Under the pieces are notes generated by a model, which searched no databases, was not told where the DNA came from, and was given only the letters and a program-made list of their open reading frames with translations. From Arenimonas maotaiensis (GTDB taxonomy: Bacteria; Pseudomonadota; Gammaproteobacteria; Xanthomonadales; Xanthomonadaceae), in assembly GCF_014638745.1 (NCBI RefSeq), contig NZ_BMFO01000002.1, forward strand, positions 62,001-126,000: a stretch of DNA of 64,000 nucleotides. The letters are read 5' to 3'. Shown in pieces: positions 18,380-25,669 of this stretch; the stretch's first letter is position 1; each line of letters starts with the position of its first letter. The position numbers and the translations under genes are program-made.

Positions 18380-19090
18380 TCAGCGCCGGGCGTCGGCAAT
18401 CAGTGCCGCCGCCTGCTGCGCCCACAGCGCATAGGCCGTGGCATTGGGGTGGAAGCCGTCCTCGGCCAGATAATCGCCGTCGGGCGGGAGCGTCACCGAC
18501 AGCACGCGCACGTCGGCTTCGCCGGCCACCGACCGCGCTAGCGCCTGGTTGAGGCGCCGCGCGCGTTCGCCCAGCATCCAGCGTAGCGGCTGCGGCAAGG
18601 CACGGAAGTGCTGCATCGGCGGCACCTCGCTGAGCACGATCCGGCGCACGCCGAATTTCGTGCGGAGCAATTCGCGGATGCGTGCCTGCTGCACGAGCCA
18701 ATCGCTCAAGCGTACGCCGCCGGTGATGTCGTTCACGCCGATCGAGGTCAGCGCCACGTCGAACGGGTGGGCATCCTCGCGTTCGAGCAGGGCCAGCACC
18801 TGTCGGCTGGCGCGCCCGGACTTGGCCCACAGCGTCCAGTCCACCCGATGCCGCGCGGCCAGGCGCGTGACCAGCTGCCCGGCCAGCGCCTGTTGTTGCG
18901 ATGCGGCGCCGACGCCGGCGGCGGCCGAATCGCCCAGGATCAGCAACGACAGCGGCGTGCCGTCGCCCGTGCATCCGGTGCGCGGGCCCTCGGGTTCCGG
19001 CAGGCGCAACGCGTAGCGCCGTACGTACAGCGCCTGCAGCAGCAGGACCGGCGACAGCAGCAGAAGCGCCAGCCGGTACGCCGCCGTCAT
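18380..19090 (-). CDS. SGNH/GDSL-type esterase, membrane-anchored
   Basis: A 236-residue hydrolase. Residues 1-22 are an uncleaved or cleaved hydrophobic segment (RLALLLLSPVLLLQAL). Block I is LILGDSAAAGVG with the nucleophilic Ser, block III is IGVND, and block V is EDGFHPN with the catalytic Asp-His pair. Substrate unknown; these enzymes deacylate esters, sugars or lysophospholipids. The ATG at 19090 shares one base with the stop of the yjdM gene upstream, implying coupling. Convergent with gshA across 10 bases. Confidence 0.85.
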   Translation of the reverse strand: MTAAYRLALLLLSPVLLLQALYVRRYALRLPEPEGPRTGCTGDGTPLSLLILGDSAAAGVGAASQQQALAGQLVTRLAARHRVDWTLWAKSGRASRQVLALLEREDAHPFDVALTSIGVNDITGGVRLSDWLVQQARIRELLRTKFGVRRIVLSEVPPMQHFRALPQPLRWMLGERARRLNQALARSVAGEADVRVLSVTLPPDGDYLAEDGFHPNATAYALWAQQAAALIADARR

Positions 19091-19428
19091 CAGGCTTTCT
19101 TGACGAACTCCGACTTCAGCTGCATGGCGCCGAAGCCGTCGATCCTGCAGTCGATGTCGTGGTCGCCCTCGATCAATCGGATGTTCTTGACCTTGGTGCC
19201 GACCTTGACCGAGGACGACGAGCCTTTCACCTTCAGGTCCTTGATCACGGTCACCGTGTCGCCGTCCTGCAGGATGTTGCCGACTGCATCCTTCACCACC
19301 CGCGGCGCGTCCGCGGCTTCGGCCGCCACGGCACTCCATTCGTGCCCGCATTCCGGGCAGGCCAGACCCGGGCCGTCTTCATAGGCGTATGCGGAACCGC
19401 ATTCCGGGCAGGGGGGCAGTGTGCTCAT
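19090..19428 (-). CDS. YjdM/PhnA-family zinc-ribbon protein
   Basis: A 112-residue protein starting [19 protein letters not shown], with a four-cysteine zinc ribbon (CPEC near residue 7, CPEC near residue 24). The C-terminal domain holds the [24 protein letters not shown] and [21 protein letters not shown] segments typical of YjdM. It was once called alkylphosphonate utilisation protein PhnA, but a phosphonate role is unsupported and its function is unknown. AGGAG lies just upstream of the ATG at 19428. It heads a two-gene unit with the SGNH hydrolase. Confidence 0.92.
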   Translation of the reverse strand: MSTLPPCPECGSAYAYEDGPGLACPECGHEWSAVAAEAADAPRVVKDAVGNILQDGDTVTVIKDLKVKGSSSSVKVGTKVKNIRLIEGDHDIDCRIDGFGAMQLKSEFVKKA

Positions 19429-19534
19429 GGCGGCTCCTAATGGCGTGTATGGCCGATTATTGTAACCGGCGCCGGATGCGGCCAGGCCCGCTCCATCGAC
19501 CACGAATGCGGCCTGATTAAAAAATCGCATACCG

Positions 19535-19555
19535 AGTATAAATATAATTCATACT
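19535..19555. promoter_or_regulatory. Near-perfect 21-bp palindrome, operator candidate
   Basis: Half-sites AGTATAAAT and ATTCATACT flank a central ATA, with eight of nine pairs matching. It ends four bases before a TTGACA -35 box. AT-rich and symmetric, it has the size of a dimeric repressor or activator site. The regulator is unknown. Confidence 0.5.
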
Positions 19556-19558
19556 AAA

Positions 19559-19587
19559 TTGACAGGTATTAATATTATTATCAGTAT
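19559..19587 (+). promoter_or_regulatory. Promoter candidate for a small RNA or leader
   Basis: A consensus -35 TTGACA at 19559-19564 is followed after 17 bases by CAGTAT at 19582-19587, a weak -10. Predicted start near 19593. The strong -35, weak -10 and adjoining upstream palindrome would suit an activated promoter. Confidence 0.5.
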
Positions 19588-19591
19588 TCAT

Positions 19592-19688
19592 GAAGCGTGT
19601 GCGGCTCTCCCTCTCTACTGTCACGCTTCGTGGGTGTGTTCATTCCGAACTGAAATCTTTCCAGCCACGCTTTGCGTGGCTTCTTTTT
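19592..19688 (+). ncRNA. Candidate small RNA or attenuated 5' leader (about 97 nt)
   Basis: The gene-free stretch 19429-19812 is AT-rich compared with its surroundings. Within it, GAAGCGTG (19592-19599) pairs perfectly with CACGCTTC (19622-19629) around a 22-base loop holding the pyrimidine run CTCTCCCTCTCT (19605-19616). A 33-base linker follows, then an intrinsic terminator. No coding potential is seen. Pyrimidine-rich loops of this kind can pair with purine-rich Shine-Dalgarno sequences, as known for some Xanthomonas small RNAs. Because the histidine kinase gene lies downstream in the same direction, it may instead be a leader with an attenuator. No Rfam family is recognised. Confidence 0.5.
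19663..19688 (+). terminator. Intrinsic terminator upstream of the hybrid kinase gene
   Basis: GCCACGC (19664-19670), loop TTT, GCGTGGC (19674-19680), then TTCTTTTT. Perfect 7-bp GC stem extended by an A-T pair. It ends a plus-strand transcript although no plus-strand protein gene precedes it for over 1 kb. Confidence 0.85.
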
Positions 19689-19733
19689 ACCCTCAGTTTA
19701 ATGAGACGGCATCGACAGAAAATCAATAAGTTA

Positions 19734-19774
19734 CCATTTGTTACATATGTCCGGGGGTAGTGGCCATTTGTAAC
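19734..19774 (+). promoter_or_regulatory. Direct repeat CCATTTGTWAC upstream of the kinase gene
   Basis: CCATTTGTTAC at 19734-19744 and CCATTTGTAAC at 19764-19774 match in ten of eleven positions and are spaced 30 bases start to start, close to three helical turns. A TAGAAT at 19787 could be the -10 of the kinase gene. The spacing suits two protein molecules on one DNA face. Confidence 0.4.
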
Positions 19775-19812
19775 GCCGCATAACGATTAGAATGGCCGCA
19801 ACAGGGGCGGAC

Positions 19813-22734
19813 ATGCCCGTAAATACCGGGCATTGGCATATGGTGGACACCGACAAGCGCATTAGCCTGCGCCAGTGGATCTGGCGGGCGTTCCTGCACA
19901 GCGCGTTGATTCCGCTGCTATTGGTCGAGACGGTGCTGATCGCCGCCTATCTGCTGACCAATTCCGCCATCCGCGATTCGCAGATCGAATACCTGCGCGA
20001 AAGCGCCCGCAGCGATCTGCGCGTGGTGGCGCGCCAGGAGTCGCGGGTGGTCGACCAACAGCTGTCCGCCATCAGCGCCCTGACCCGGATGTACGCCAAC
20101 GAAGTCGGCAGCGCGCTGCGCGATCCGCGGAGCGCGCCGCTCACCAAGAACCTGGCACTGACCCCCAGCGGCGTACACTACAGCCCGAAGGACGACGGCC
20201 GTCCGGCGGTGTTCTATTCCTCGGCGTATTGGAAGAAAAGCGGGCACGATCTGAACAAGCTCGCCAGGCTCGAGCATGTCGACGGCCTGATGCGCCAGAT
20301 CAAGGCCGAGAATCCGCTGGTGTCGGCGATCTACTTCAACACCTGGGACAGCCTGAACTACATCTATCCGTGGTTCCTGACGCCGGACCAGTACGACCAC
20401 GCGATGCCGATTCCGGAATACAACTTCTACTACCTGGCCGACGGCAAGCACAACCCGAAACGCGAGGTGGTCTGGACCGATGTGTATGTCGATCCCGCCG
20501 GCCAGGGCTGGATGCTGTCCGCGATCGCGCCGGTGTACCGCGGCGATTTCCTGGAGGGCGTGGTCGGCTTGGACGTGACGGTCGGCACCATCCTGGACGA
20601 GATCAATGACCTGGAGGTGCCCTGGAACGGCTACGCCGTTCTGGTCAGCCGGGAACTCAACATCATGGCCCTGCCCAAGGCCGGCGAAGCCGATTTCGGA
20701 CTGACCGAGCTCACCGACTTCACCTACAACGAGGCGATCAAGAAGGAACTGTACAAGCCCTCGGACTTCAATCTCGGCAAGCGCAAGGATACCCTGCGGC
20801 TGGCGCGCGCGATGCAGAGCGCGCCGGCCGGCATCGTCGAACTGCCCTTGGGCGGCAAGCCGCACCTGGTGGCCTGGACCACCATCGACCAGACCGGCTG
20901 GCGGCTGATGACCGTGGTCGCCGAAGAGGACATCTTCCGCAAGACCAACGAGCTCGCCGGCCAGTACAAGAACATCGGTTATCTGCTGATCATCGGCCTG
21001 GTGCTGTTCTACGCCGTGTTCTTCACCTACATGTGGCTGCGCGCGCGCCAGCTGAGCGTGCGTCTGCAGCAGCCGATGGCCGGCGTATCGGAGATGCTGG
21101 AGCGCATCGGCGGCGGCGACTGGCGTCCGCAGCGGGTCAACTCGGAAATCGCCGAGCTGGACGACATGGCCGGCGGCGCCAGCGCGATGGGCCTGCAGCT
21201 CGAACGCAGCGAGGCCGGCCGCAACGACGCGTTGCAGCGCATCGAGGTGGTGCTGGAGGGCGCGACCGAAAGCCTGTGGGAGCACGACTTCCGGACCAAT
21301 ACCGTGAAGGTCCGCGGCCGCCTGGCCCAGTTCTACGGGCTGAGCTCCGACTGCGTGCCCGAGCTGGAGTTCCGCTCGCACGTGCACCCCGACGACGTGG
21401 AGCGCGCCATCGCCGCCAAGCTGCCGGCCATCGACGGCACCAGCGACCGCTACGCCAGCGAATTCCGCTTCGCCGACGGCAACGGCCGCTACCATTGGCT
21501 GCTCAGCCGCGGCCGCGTGCTCGAGCGCGACCCGCTGAGCGGACGGGCCCTGCTGATCGCCGGCACGCATCTCAACATCGACGAGCTCAAACGCACCGAA
21601 GACGAGCTGCGCAAGGCCAGCTTCGAGGCCGAGGCGGCCAGTCAGGCCAAATCCCGCTTCATTTCCAGCATGACGCACGAGCTGCGCACGCCGCTGAACG
21701 CCATCCAGGGCTTCGCCCAGCTGATGCGGATGCAGAAGCCGAAAGGACCGGAATCCGAAGACCACGACTACCTCGACGAGATCCTCTCGGCCAGCAGCCA
21801 CCTCAACCAGCTGGTCGGCGACATCCTGGACTGGTCGAGCCTGCAGGCCGACGCGCCGAAGATCGATTTGGTGCCGGTCGACGTCCGCGACGTGATGCAG
21901 GACTGCGCCGAGCTGGTCCGTGTCCAGGTCGAGCAGAAAGGCCTGGTGTTCAATCTGGACCTGCCGGTGTCCGATTGCCAGGTGCTGGCCGATTCCCGTC
22001 GCCTGCGCCAGGTGCTGCTCAACCTGGTGTCGAACGCGATCAAGTACAACACGCCCGGCGGGCAGGTCACGCTCAGCTACCAAATCGGCGCCGGCCATGT
22101 CCGGCTGATCGTGGAAGACACCGGTCTGGGCATCGCGCCGGACCTGCAGGACCAGTTGTTCCAGCCGTTCCAGCGCTTGGGTCGCGAGAACACCGCGATC
22201 CTCGGCACCGGCATCGGCCTGTCGCTGTGCCGCGAGTTCGCCCAGATGATGCGCGGCCGGATGGGCGTGCACAGCGAACCCGGCATCGGCAGCAGTTTCT
22301 GGATCGAATTGCCGTACCTCGGCGCCGACGGCCGGTTCGTCCCGGTGCCGGACGCCGCCGGCGTGCTGCCGAGCGTTTTCTACGTCGAGGACGATCCGGC
22401 CAGCCAGTTCCTGGTGGGCAAAGCCTTGGGCGACATCGCGGAGGTCCATATGGCCTCCGACGGCCGCGTCGCGCTCGAACGCATCCTGGCCACGCCGCCC
22501 GCCCTGGTGCTGCTGGACTTCAACCTGCCGGGATTGAACGGCGAGGGCGTGTTGCGCCAGCTGCGACAGCACGCGCATACCCGCGACCTGCCGGTGATCG
22601 TGCTCAGCGCCGCGGCCGAAGCCGAGCGCGTGTTGGACATGCAGTGCCAGGGCCTGCTCGCCAAGCCGGTCGACATCGAAGAACTGCGGGGCCTGGTAGG
22701 CGCCATTCTGCAAAAGGGGCAAAGCAATGCTTGA
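19813..22734 (+). CDS. Hybrid sensor histidine kinase with Cache and PAS domains
   Basis: 973 residues. TM1 near 27-49, then a periplasmic sensor of about 330 residues resembling a dCache domain (YFNTWDSLNYIYPWF, VWTDVYVDPAGQGWMLS, VVGLDVTVGTILDEI). TM2 is near 386-408, followed by HAMP, a PAS domain (about 476-596), HisKA with the phospho-His in SSMTHELRTPLNAI near 621, HATPase (NLVSNAIKYN, DTGLGI, GTGIGLSLC) and a C-terminal receiver with the phospho-Asp in VLLDFNLPG. Cache domains usually bind small molecules; the ligand is unknown. ATG 19813 has an AGGGG box. The gene overlaps the next by eight bases. Confidence 0.9.
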   Translation: MPVNTGHWHMVDTDKRISLRQWIWRAFLHSALIPLLLVETVLIAAYLLTNSAIRDSQIEYLRESARSDLRVVARQESRVVDQQLSAISALTRMYANEVGSALRDPRSAPLTKNLALTPSGVHYSPKDDGRPAVFYSSAYWKKSGHDLNKLARLEHVDGLMRQIKAENPLVSAIYFNTWDSLNYIYPWFLTPDQYDHAMPIPEYNFYYLADGKHNPKREVVWTDVYVDPAGQGWMLSAIAPVYRGDFLEGVVGLDVTVGTILDEINDLEVPWNGYAVLVSRELNIMALPKAGEADFGLTELTDFTYNEAIKKELYKPSDFNLGKRKDTLRLARAMQSAPAGIVELPLGGKPHLVAWTTIDQTGWRLMTVVAEEDIFRKTNELAGQYKNIGYLLIIGLVLFYAVFFTYMWLRARQLSVRLQQPMAGVSEMLERIGGGDWRPQRVNSEIAELDDMAGGASAMGLQLERSEAGRNDALQRIEVVLEGATESLWEHDFRTNTVKVRGRLAQFYGLSSDCVPELEFRSHVHPDDVERAIAAKLPAIDGTSDRYASEFRFADGNGRYHWLLSRGRVLERDPLSGRALLIAGTHLNIDELKRTEDELRKASFEAEAASQAKSRFISSMTHELRTPLNAIQGFAQLMRMQKPKGPESEDHDYLDEILSASSHLNQLVGDILDWSSLQADAPKIDLVPVDVRDVMQDCAELVRVQVEQKGLVFNLDLPVSDCQVLADSRRLRQVLLNLVSNAIKYNTPGGQVTLSYQIGAGHVRLIVEDTGLGIAPDLQDQLFQPFQRLGRENTAILGTGIGLSLCREFAQMMRGRMGVHSEPGIGSSFWIELPYLGADGRFVPVPDAAGVLPSVFYVEDDPASQFLVGKALGDIAEVHMASDGRVALERILATPPALVLLDFNLPGLNGEGVLRQLRQHAHTRDLPVIVLSAAAEAERVLDMQCQGLLAKPVDIEELRGLVGAILQKGQSNA

Positions 22735-23854
22735 CCATGAACTGCATTCCGCCACCGTGGTGGTGATCGACGACATGCCGGCCAACCTGCGTCTGCTGGT
22801 CTCCAGCCTGAAGGCCTTCGGCCTGAAGGACGTGCAGGCGTTCAGCAATTCCCGCGAGGGCCTGCAATGGCTGGAAAGCCATGCCTGGGACCTGTTGGTG
22901 CTGGACCTGGACATGCCCGAGCCGAACGGCTTCGCGATCCTGGAGCGCTTGGGCGGACGCGACCGCGCCGGCCAGCCGGTGATCATCGCCTCCGCGCTCA
23001 GCCGCGTCGAGGACCGCCGGCGCGGCCTTCAGCTCGGCGCCAACGATTACATCGTGAAGCCGCTCGACATCCCCGAGCTGCTGCTGCGCGTGCGCAACAA
23101 CCTGCATCTCAGCCGCGCCCGGCACGACCTGCTGCAGGAACGCGACGGCCTCGAAGACCGGGTCGAGGAAAAGACCCGCCAGCTGCGCGCCAGCTTCAGC
23201 TCGGTGGTCGGCATGCTGACGCGCGCCGCCTGCTACAAGGACAACGAGACCGGCGCCCATCTGAGCCGGATCGGCGAGTATGCCGCCCTGATCGCGCGCC
23301 ATCTGGGCGAGACCGACGAGTTCGTGCAGAACATCCGCTTGACCGCGCCTATGCATGACATCGGCAAGATCGGCATCCCCGACTTAATCCTGAACAAGCC
23401 CGGCGCGCTCACCGAGGACGAGCGCGCGATCATGATGCACCACGCGCGCATCGGCTACGAGATCCTGCACGAGGACGAGCCGATTTCCTCGCTGACCTTC
23501 ATGGCGGCCGAGATCGCGCTCAGCCACCACGAGCGCTGGGACGGCACCGGCTATCCGAAAGGGCTTCGGGGCGAGGCGATTCCGCTGTCCGGCCGCATCG
23601 TGGCCTTGTGCGACGTGTACGACGCCCTGTGCTCCAAACGCGTCTACAAGTCCGCCTGGGACAACGAGCAGATCATGGCCTACTTCCGCGAGAACGCAGG
23701 CAGCCAGTTCGACCCGAAGCTGGTGCAGGCGCTGGAGGCGCTCTCCGGGCAGATGTCCGAGATCTTCGCGCGGCTGTCCGACGAAGAGCCTCCGGCGACC
23801 GGCAGCATCGCCCGGATCGCGGCGTCCGAGCAGGCCGATCCGCTCAGGGGTTGA
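22727..23854 (+). CDS. Response regulator with HD-GYP c-di-GMP phosphodiesterase domain
   Basis: 375 residues, RpfG-like. Receiver domain 1-125 with the acidic pocket in VVVIDDMP and the phospho-Asp in LLVLDLDMPEPNG, Lys in YIVKPLD. A coiled linker leads to the HD-GYP domain: HDIGKIGIPD at 210-219 and HHERWDGTGYPKGLRG about 57 residues later, both intact, so phosphodiesterase activity on cyclic di-GMP is expected. Overlap of eight bases with the hybrid kinase makes it the probable partner. The gene ends 69 bases before the TldD operon. Confidence 0.93.
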   Translation: MLDHELHSATVVVIDDMPANLRLLVSSLKAFGLKDVQAFSNSREGLQWLESHAWDLLVLDLDMPEPNGFAILERLGGRDRAGQPVIIASALSRVEDRRRGLQLGANDYIVKPLDIPELLLRVRNNLHLSRARHDLLQERDGLEDRVEEKTRQLRASFSSVVGMLTRAACYKDNETGAHLSRIGEYAALIARHLGETDEFVQNIRLTAPMHDIGKIGIPDLILNKPGALTEDERAIMMHHARIGYEILHEDEPISSLTFMAAEIALSHHERWDGTGYPKGLRGEAIPLSGRIVALCDVYDALCSKRVYKSAWDNEQIMAYFRENAGSQFDPKLVQALEALSGQMSEIFARLSDEEPPATGSIARIAASEQADPLRG

Positions 23855-23875
23855 TGCCGGCCGGCGGGTTTGCAG

Positions 23876-23881
23876 TATGAT
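23876..23881 (+). promoter_or_regulatory. -10-like TATGAT before the first tldD copy
   Basis: TATGAT at 23876-23881 is 43 bases before the ATG. The surrounding stretch (GCCGGCCGG ... TATGATGGG ... GGTTCCG) recurs before the second copy at 25596-25601, so the tandem duplication seems to have carried its promoter region. No convincing -35 is visible. Confidence 0.45.
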
Positions 23882-23923
23882 GGGAAGGTTCCGCGCCGCA
23901 GGGGCGCGACGGGAGCCTGCCAC

Positions 23924-25549
23924 ATGAAACGACGTGATTTCCTCGCCGCCTCCGGCGCCACCCTCGGCGGATTGCTGATTCCCGGCTTCGGCAACGCCAT
24001 CGCCGCCGAGGCGCTGCTGACCCGCATGGATCCGGCGCGCAAGAAAGCCATGGCCGATCTGGCCCTGAACGCCGCCACCGCCGCCGGCGCCAGCTACTGC
24101 GACGTGCGCATCGGCCGCTACCTGGCGCAGTCGATCCAGACCCGCGAGACCCGCGTGCGCGCGGTGACCAACACCGAATCCACCGGCGTCGGCATCCGCG
24201 TCATCGCCAATGGCACCTGGGGCTTCGCCGCCACCAGCGACCTGTCCAACGCCGGCATCGCCAAGGCCGCGCAGCAGGCGGTTGCCATCGCCAAGGCCAA
24301 CTCCGCGGCGCAGACCGAACCGGTGCGGCTGGCGCCGGTCAAAGGCGTCGGCGAAGTGTCCTGGGCCACGCCGATCGCCAAGAACGGCATGGAAGTGCCG
24401 GTCAAGGACAAGGTCGACCTGCTGCTGGGCGCCAACGCCGCGGCCATGGCCGCCGGCGCCAATTTCGTCAATTCCCAGCTGTTCCTGATCAACGAGCAGA
24501 AGTATTTCGCCTCCACCGACGGCTCCTACATCGACCAGGACGTGCACCGCATCTGGCCGAACTTCACGGTCACCGCCATCGACAAGGCCAGCGGCAAATT
24601 CCGCACCCGCAACGCGCTGTCCTCGCCGATGGGCATGGGCTACGAGTACCTCGACGGCGGCCGCGCCATCGCGTTGCCGAACGGGCTCTCGGCCTACAAG
24701 GACCGCTACGACATCGTCGCCGACGCCGCCCAGGCCGCGCGTCATGCGGTCGAGAAGCTGAAGGCGCCGTCGGTCAAGCCCGGCAAGTACGACCTGGTGC
24801 TCGATCCCAGCAACCTGTTCCTGACCATCCACGAGAACGTCGGCCATCCGCTGGAGCTGGACCGCGTGCTCGGCTACGAAGCCAACTACGCCGGCACCAG
24901 CTTCGCCACGCTCGACAAACTCAAGTCCGGCTTCAAGTACGGCAGCGACATCGTCACCCTGTACGCCGACAAGACCGAACCGGGCACGCTCGGCGCGGTC
25001 GGCTACGACGACGAAGGCGTCAAGACCAAGCGCTGGGATCTGGTCAAGGACGGCACCTTGGTGAACTACCAGGCCATCCGCGACCAGGCCCACATCATCG
25101 GCGAGACCGAATCGCACGGCTGCTGCTACGCACAGAGCTGGGCCGACGTGCAGTTCCAGCGGATGGCCAACGTCTCGCTGGCGCCGGGCAAGACCCCGCT
25201 GACCGTGGCGCAGATGATCGCCGGCGTCGAGAAGGGCATCTACATCCTCGGCCGCGGCTCGTTCTCGATCGACCAGCAACGCTACAACGCCCAATTCGGC
25301 GGCCAGCTGTTCTACGAGATCGAGAACGGCAAGATCAAGGGCATGGTCGAGGACGTGGCCTACCAGATCCGCACCCCGGAATTCTGGGCCGCCTGCTCGG
25401 CCATCTGCGACGAGCGTGATTTCCGCCACGGCGGCTCGTTCTTCGACGGCAAGGGCCAGCCGTCGCAGGTCTCGGCAGTCTCGCACGGCGCCGCCACCAC
25501 CCGCTTCGACGGCGTCAATATCATCAATACCGCCCGCAGCCTGGGTTGA
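23924..25549 (+). CDS. TldD-family metallopeptidase with Tat signal, copy 1
   Basis: 541 residues. The N-terminus MKRRDFLAASGATLGGLLIPG is a twin-arginine signal followed by a hydrophobic stretch and an Ala-rich cleavage region. The metal motif HExxxH is HENVGH at residues 303-308, as in E. coli TldD, and the C-terminal GKGQP motif is present. TldD works with TldE to degrade modified or unfolded peptides, for example microcin B17 precursor and CcdA. Here the protein should act in the periplasm, unlike cytoplasmic E. coli TldD. GGGAG precedes the ATG at 23924; upstream residues in frame do not fit a signal peptide. Confidence 0.93.
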   Translation: MKRRDFLAASGATLGGLLIPGFGNAIAAEALLTRMDPARKKAMADLALNAATAAGASYCDVRIGRYLAQSIQTRETRVRAVTNTESTGVGIRVIANGTWGFAATSDLSNAGIAKAAQQAVAIAKANSAAQTEPVRLAPVKGVGEVSWATPIAKNGMEVPVKDKVDLLLGANAAAMAAGANFVNSQLFLINEQKYFASTDGSYIDQDVHRIWPNFTVTAIDKASGKFRTRNALSSPMGMGYEYLDGGRAIALPNGLSAYKDRYDIVADAAQAARHAVEKLKAPSVKPGKYDLVLDPSNLFLTIHENVGHPLELDRVLGYEANYAGTSFATLDKLKSGFKYGSDIVTLYADKTEPGTLGAVGYDDEGVKTKRWDLVKDGTLVNYQAIRDQAHIIGETESHGCCYAQSWADVQFQRMANVSLAPGKTPLTVAQMIAGVEKGIYILGRGSFSIDQQRYNAQFGGQLFYEIENGKIKGMVEDVAYQIRTPEFWAACSAICDERDFRHGGSFFDGKGQPSQVSAVSHGAATTRFDGVNIINTARSLG

Positions 25550-25595
25550 GCCGACCATGACTTATGGGCTATGCCGTCGCCGGCCGGTGCCGGCG

Positions 25596-25601
25596 TATGA
25601 T
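25596..25601 (+). promoter_or_regulatory. -10-like TATGAT before the second tldD copy
   Basis: Counterpart of the element before copy 1, 69 bases from the ATG. TATGATGGG followed by GGTTCCG is shared between the two upstream regions. The 120-base gap between the tldD copies thus probably contains a promoter of its own. Confidence 0.4.
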
Positions 25602-25669
25602 GGGGGTTCCGGCCAGAACGCGGCCTTGCGCGCCGACCGGTTCCCTTTCCGCAACTCAGGAGTACTGTG

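Noticed and set aside
19592-19688. A GEMM-type c-di-GMP riboswitch before the kinase
   Set aside because: The conserved GEMM core sequences are absent and the fold is only two hairpins.
19918-22986. Long open frame on the strand opposite the hybrid kinase
   Set aside because: It mirrors a clear multidomain kinase; the composition is the typical His/Arg/Gln/Ala-rich shadow of GC-rich codons, with no family motifs.
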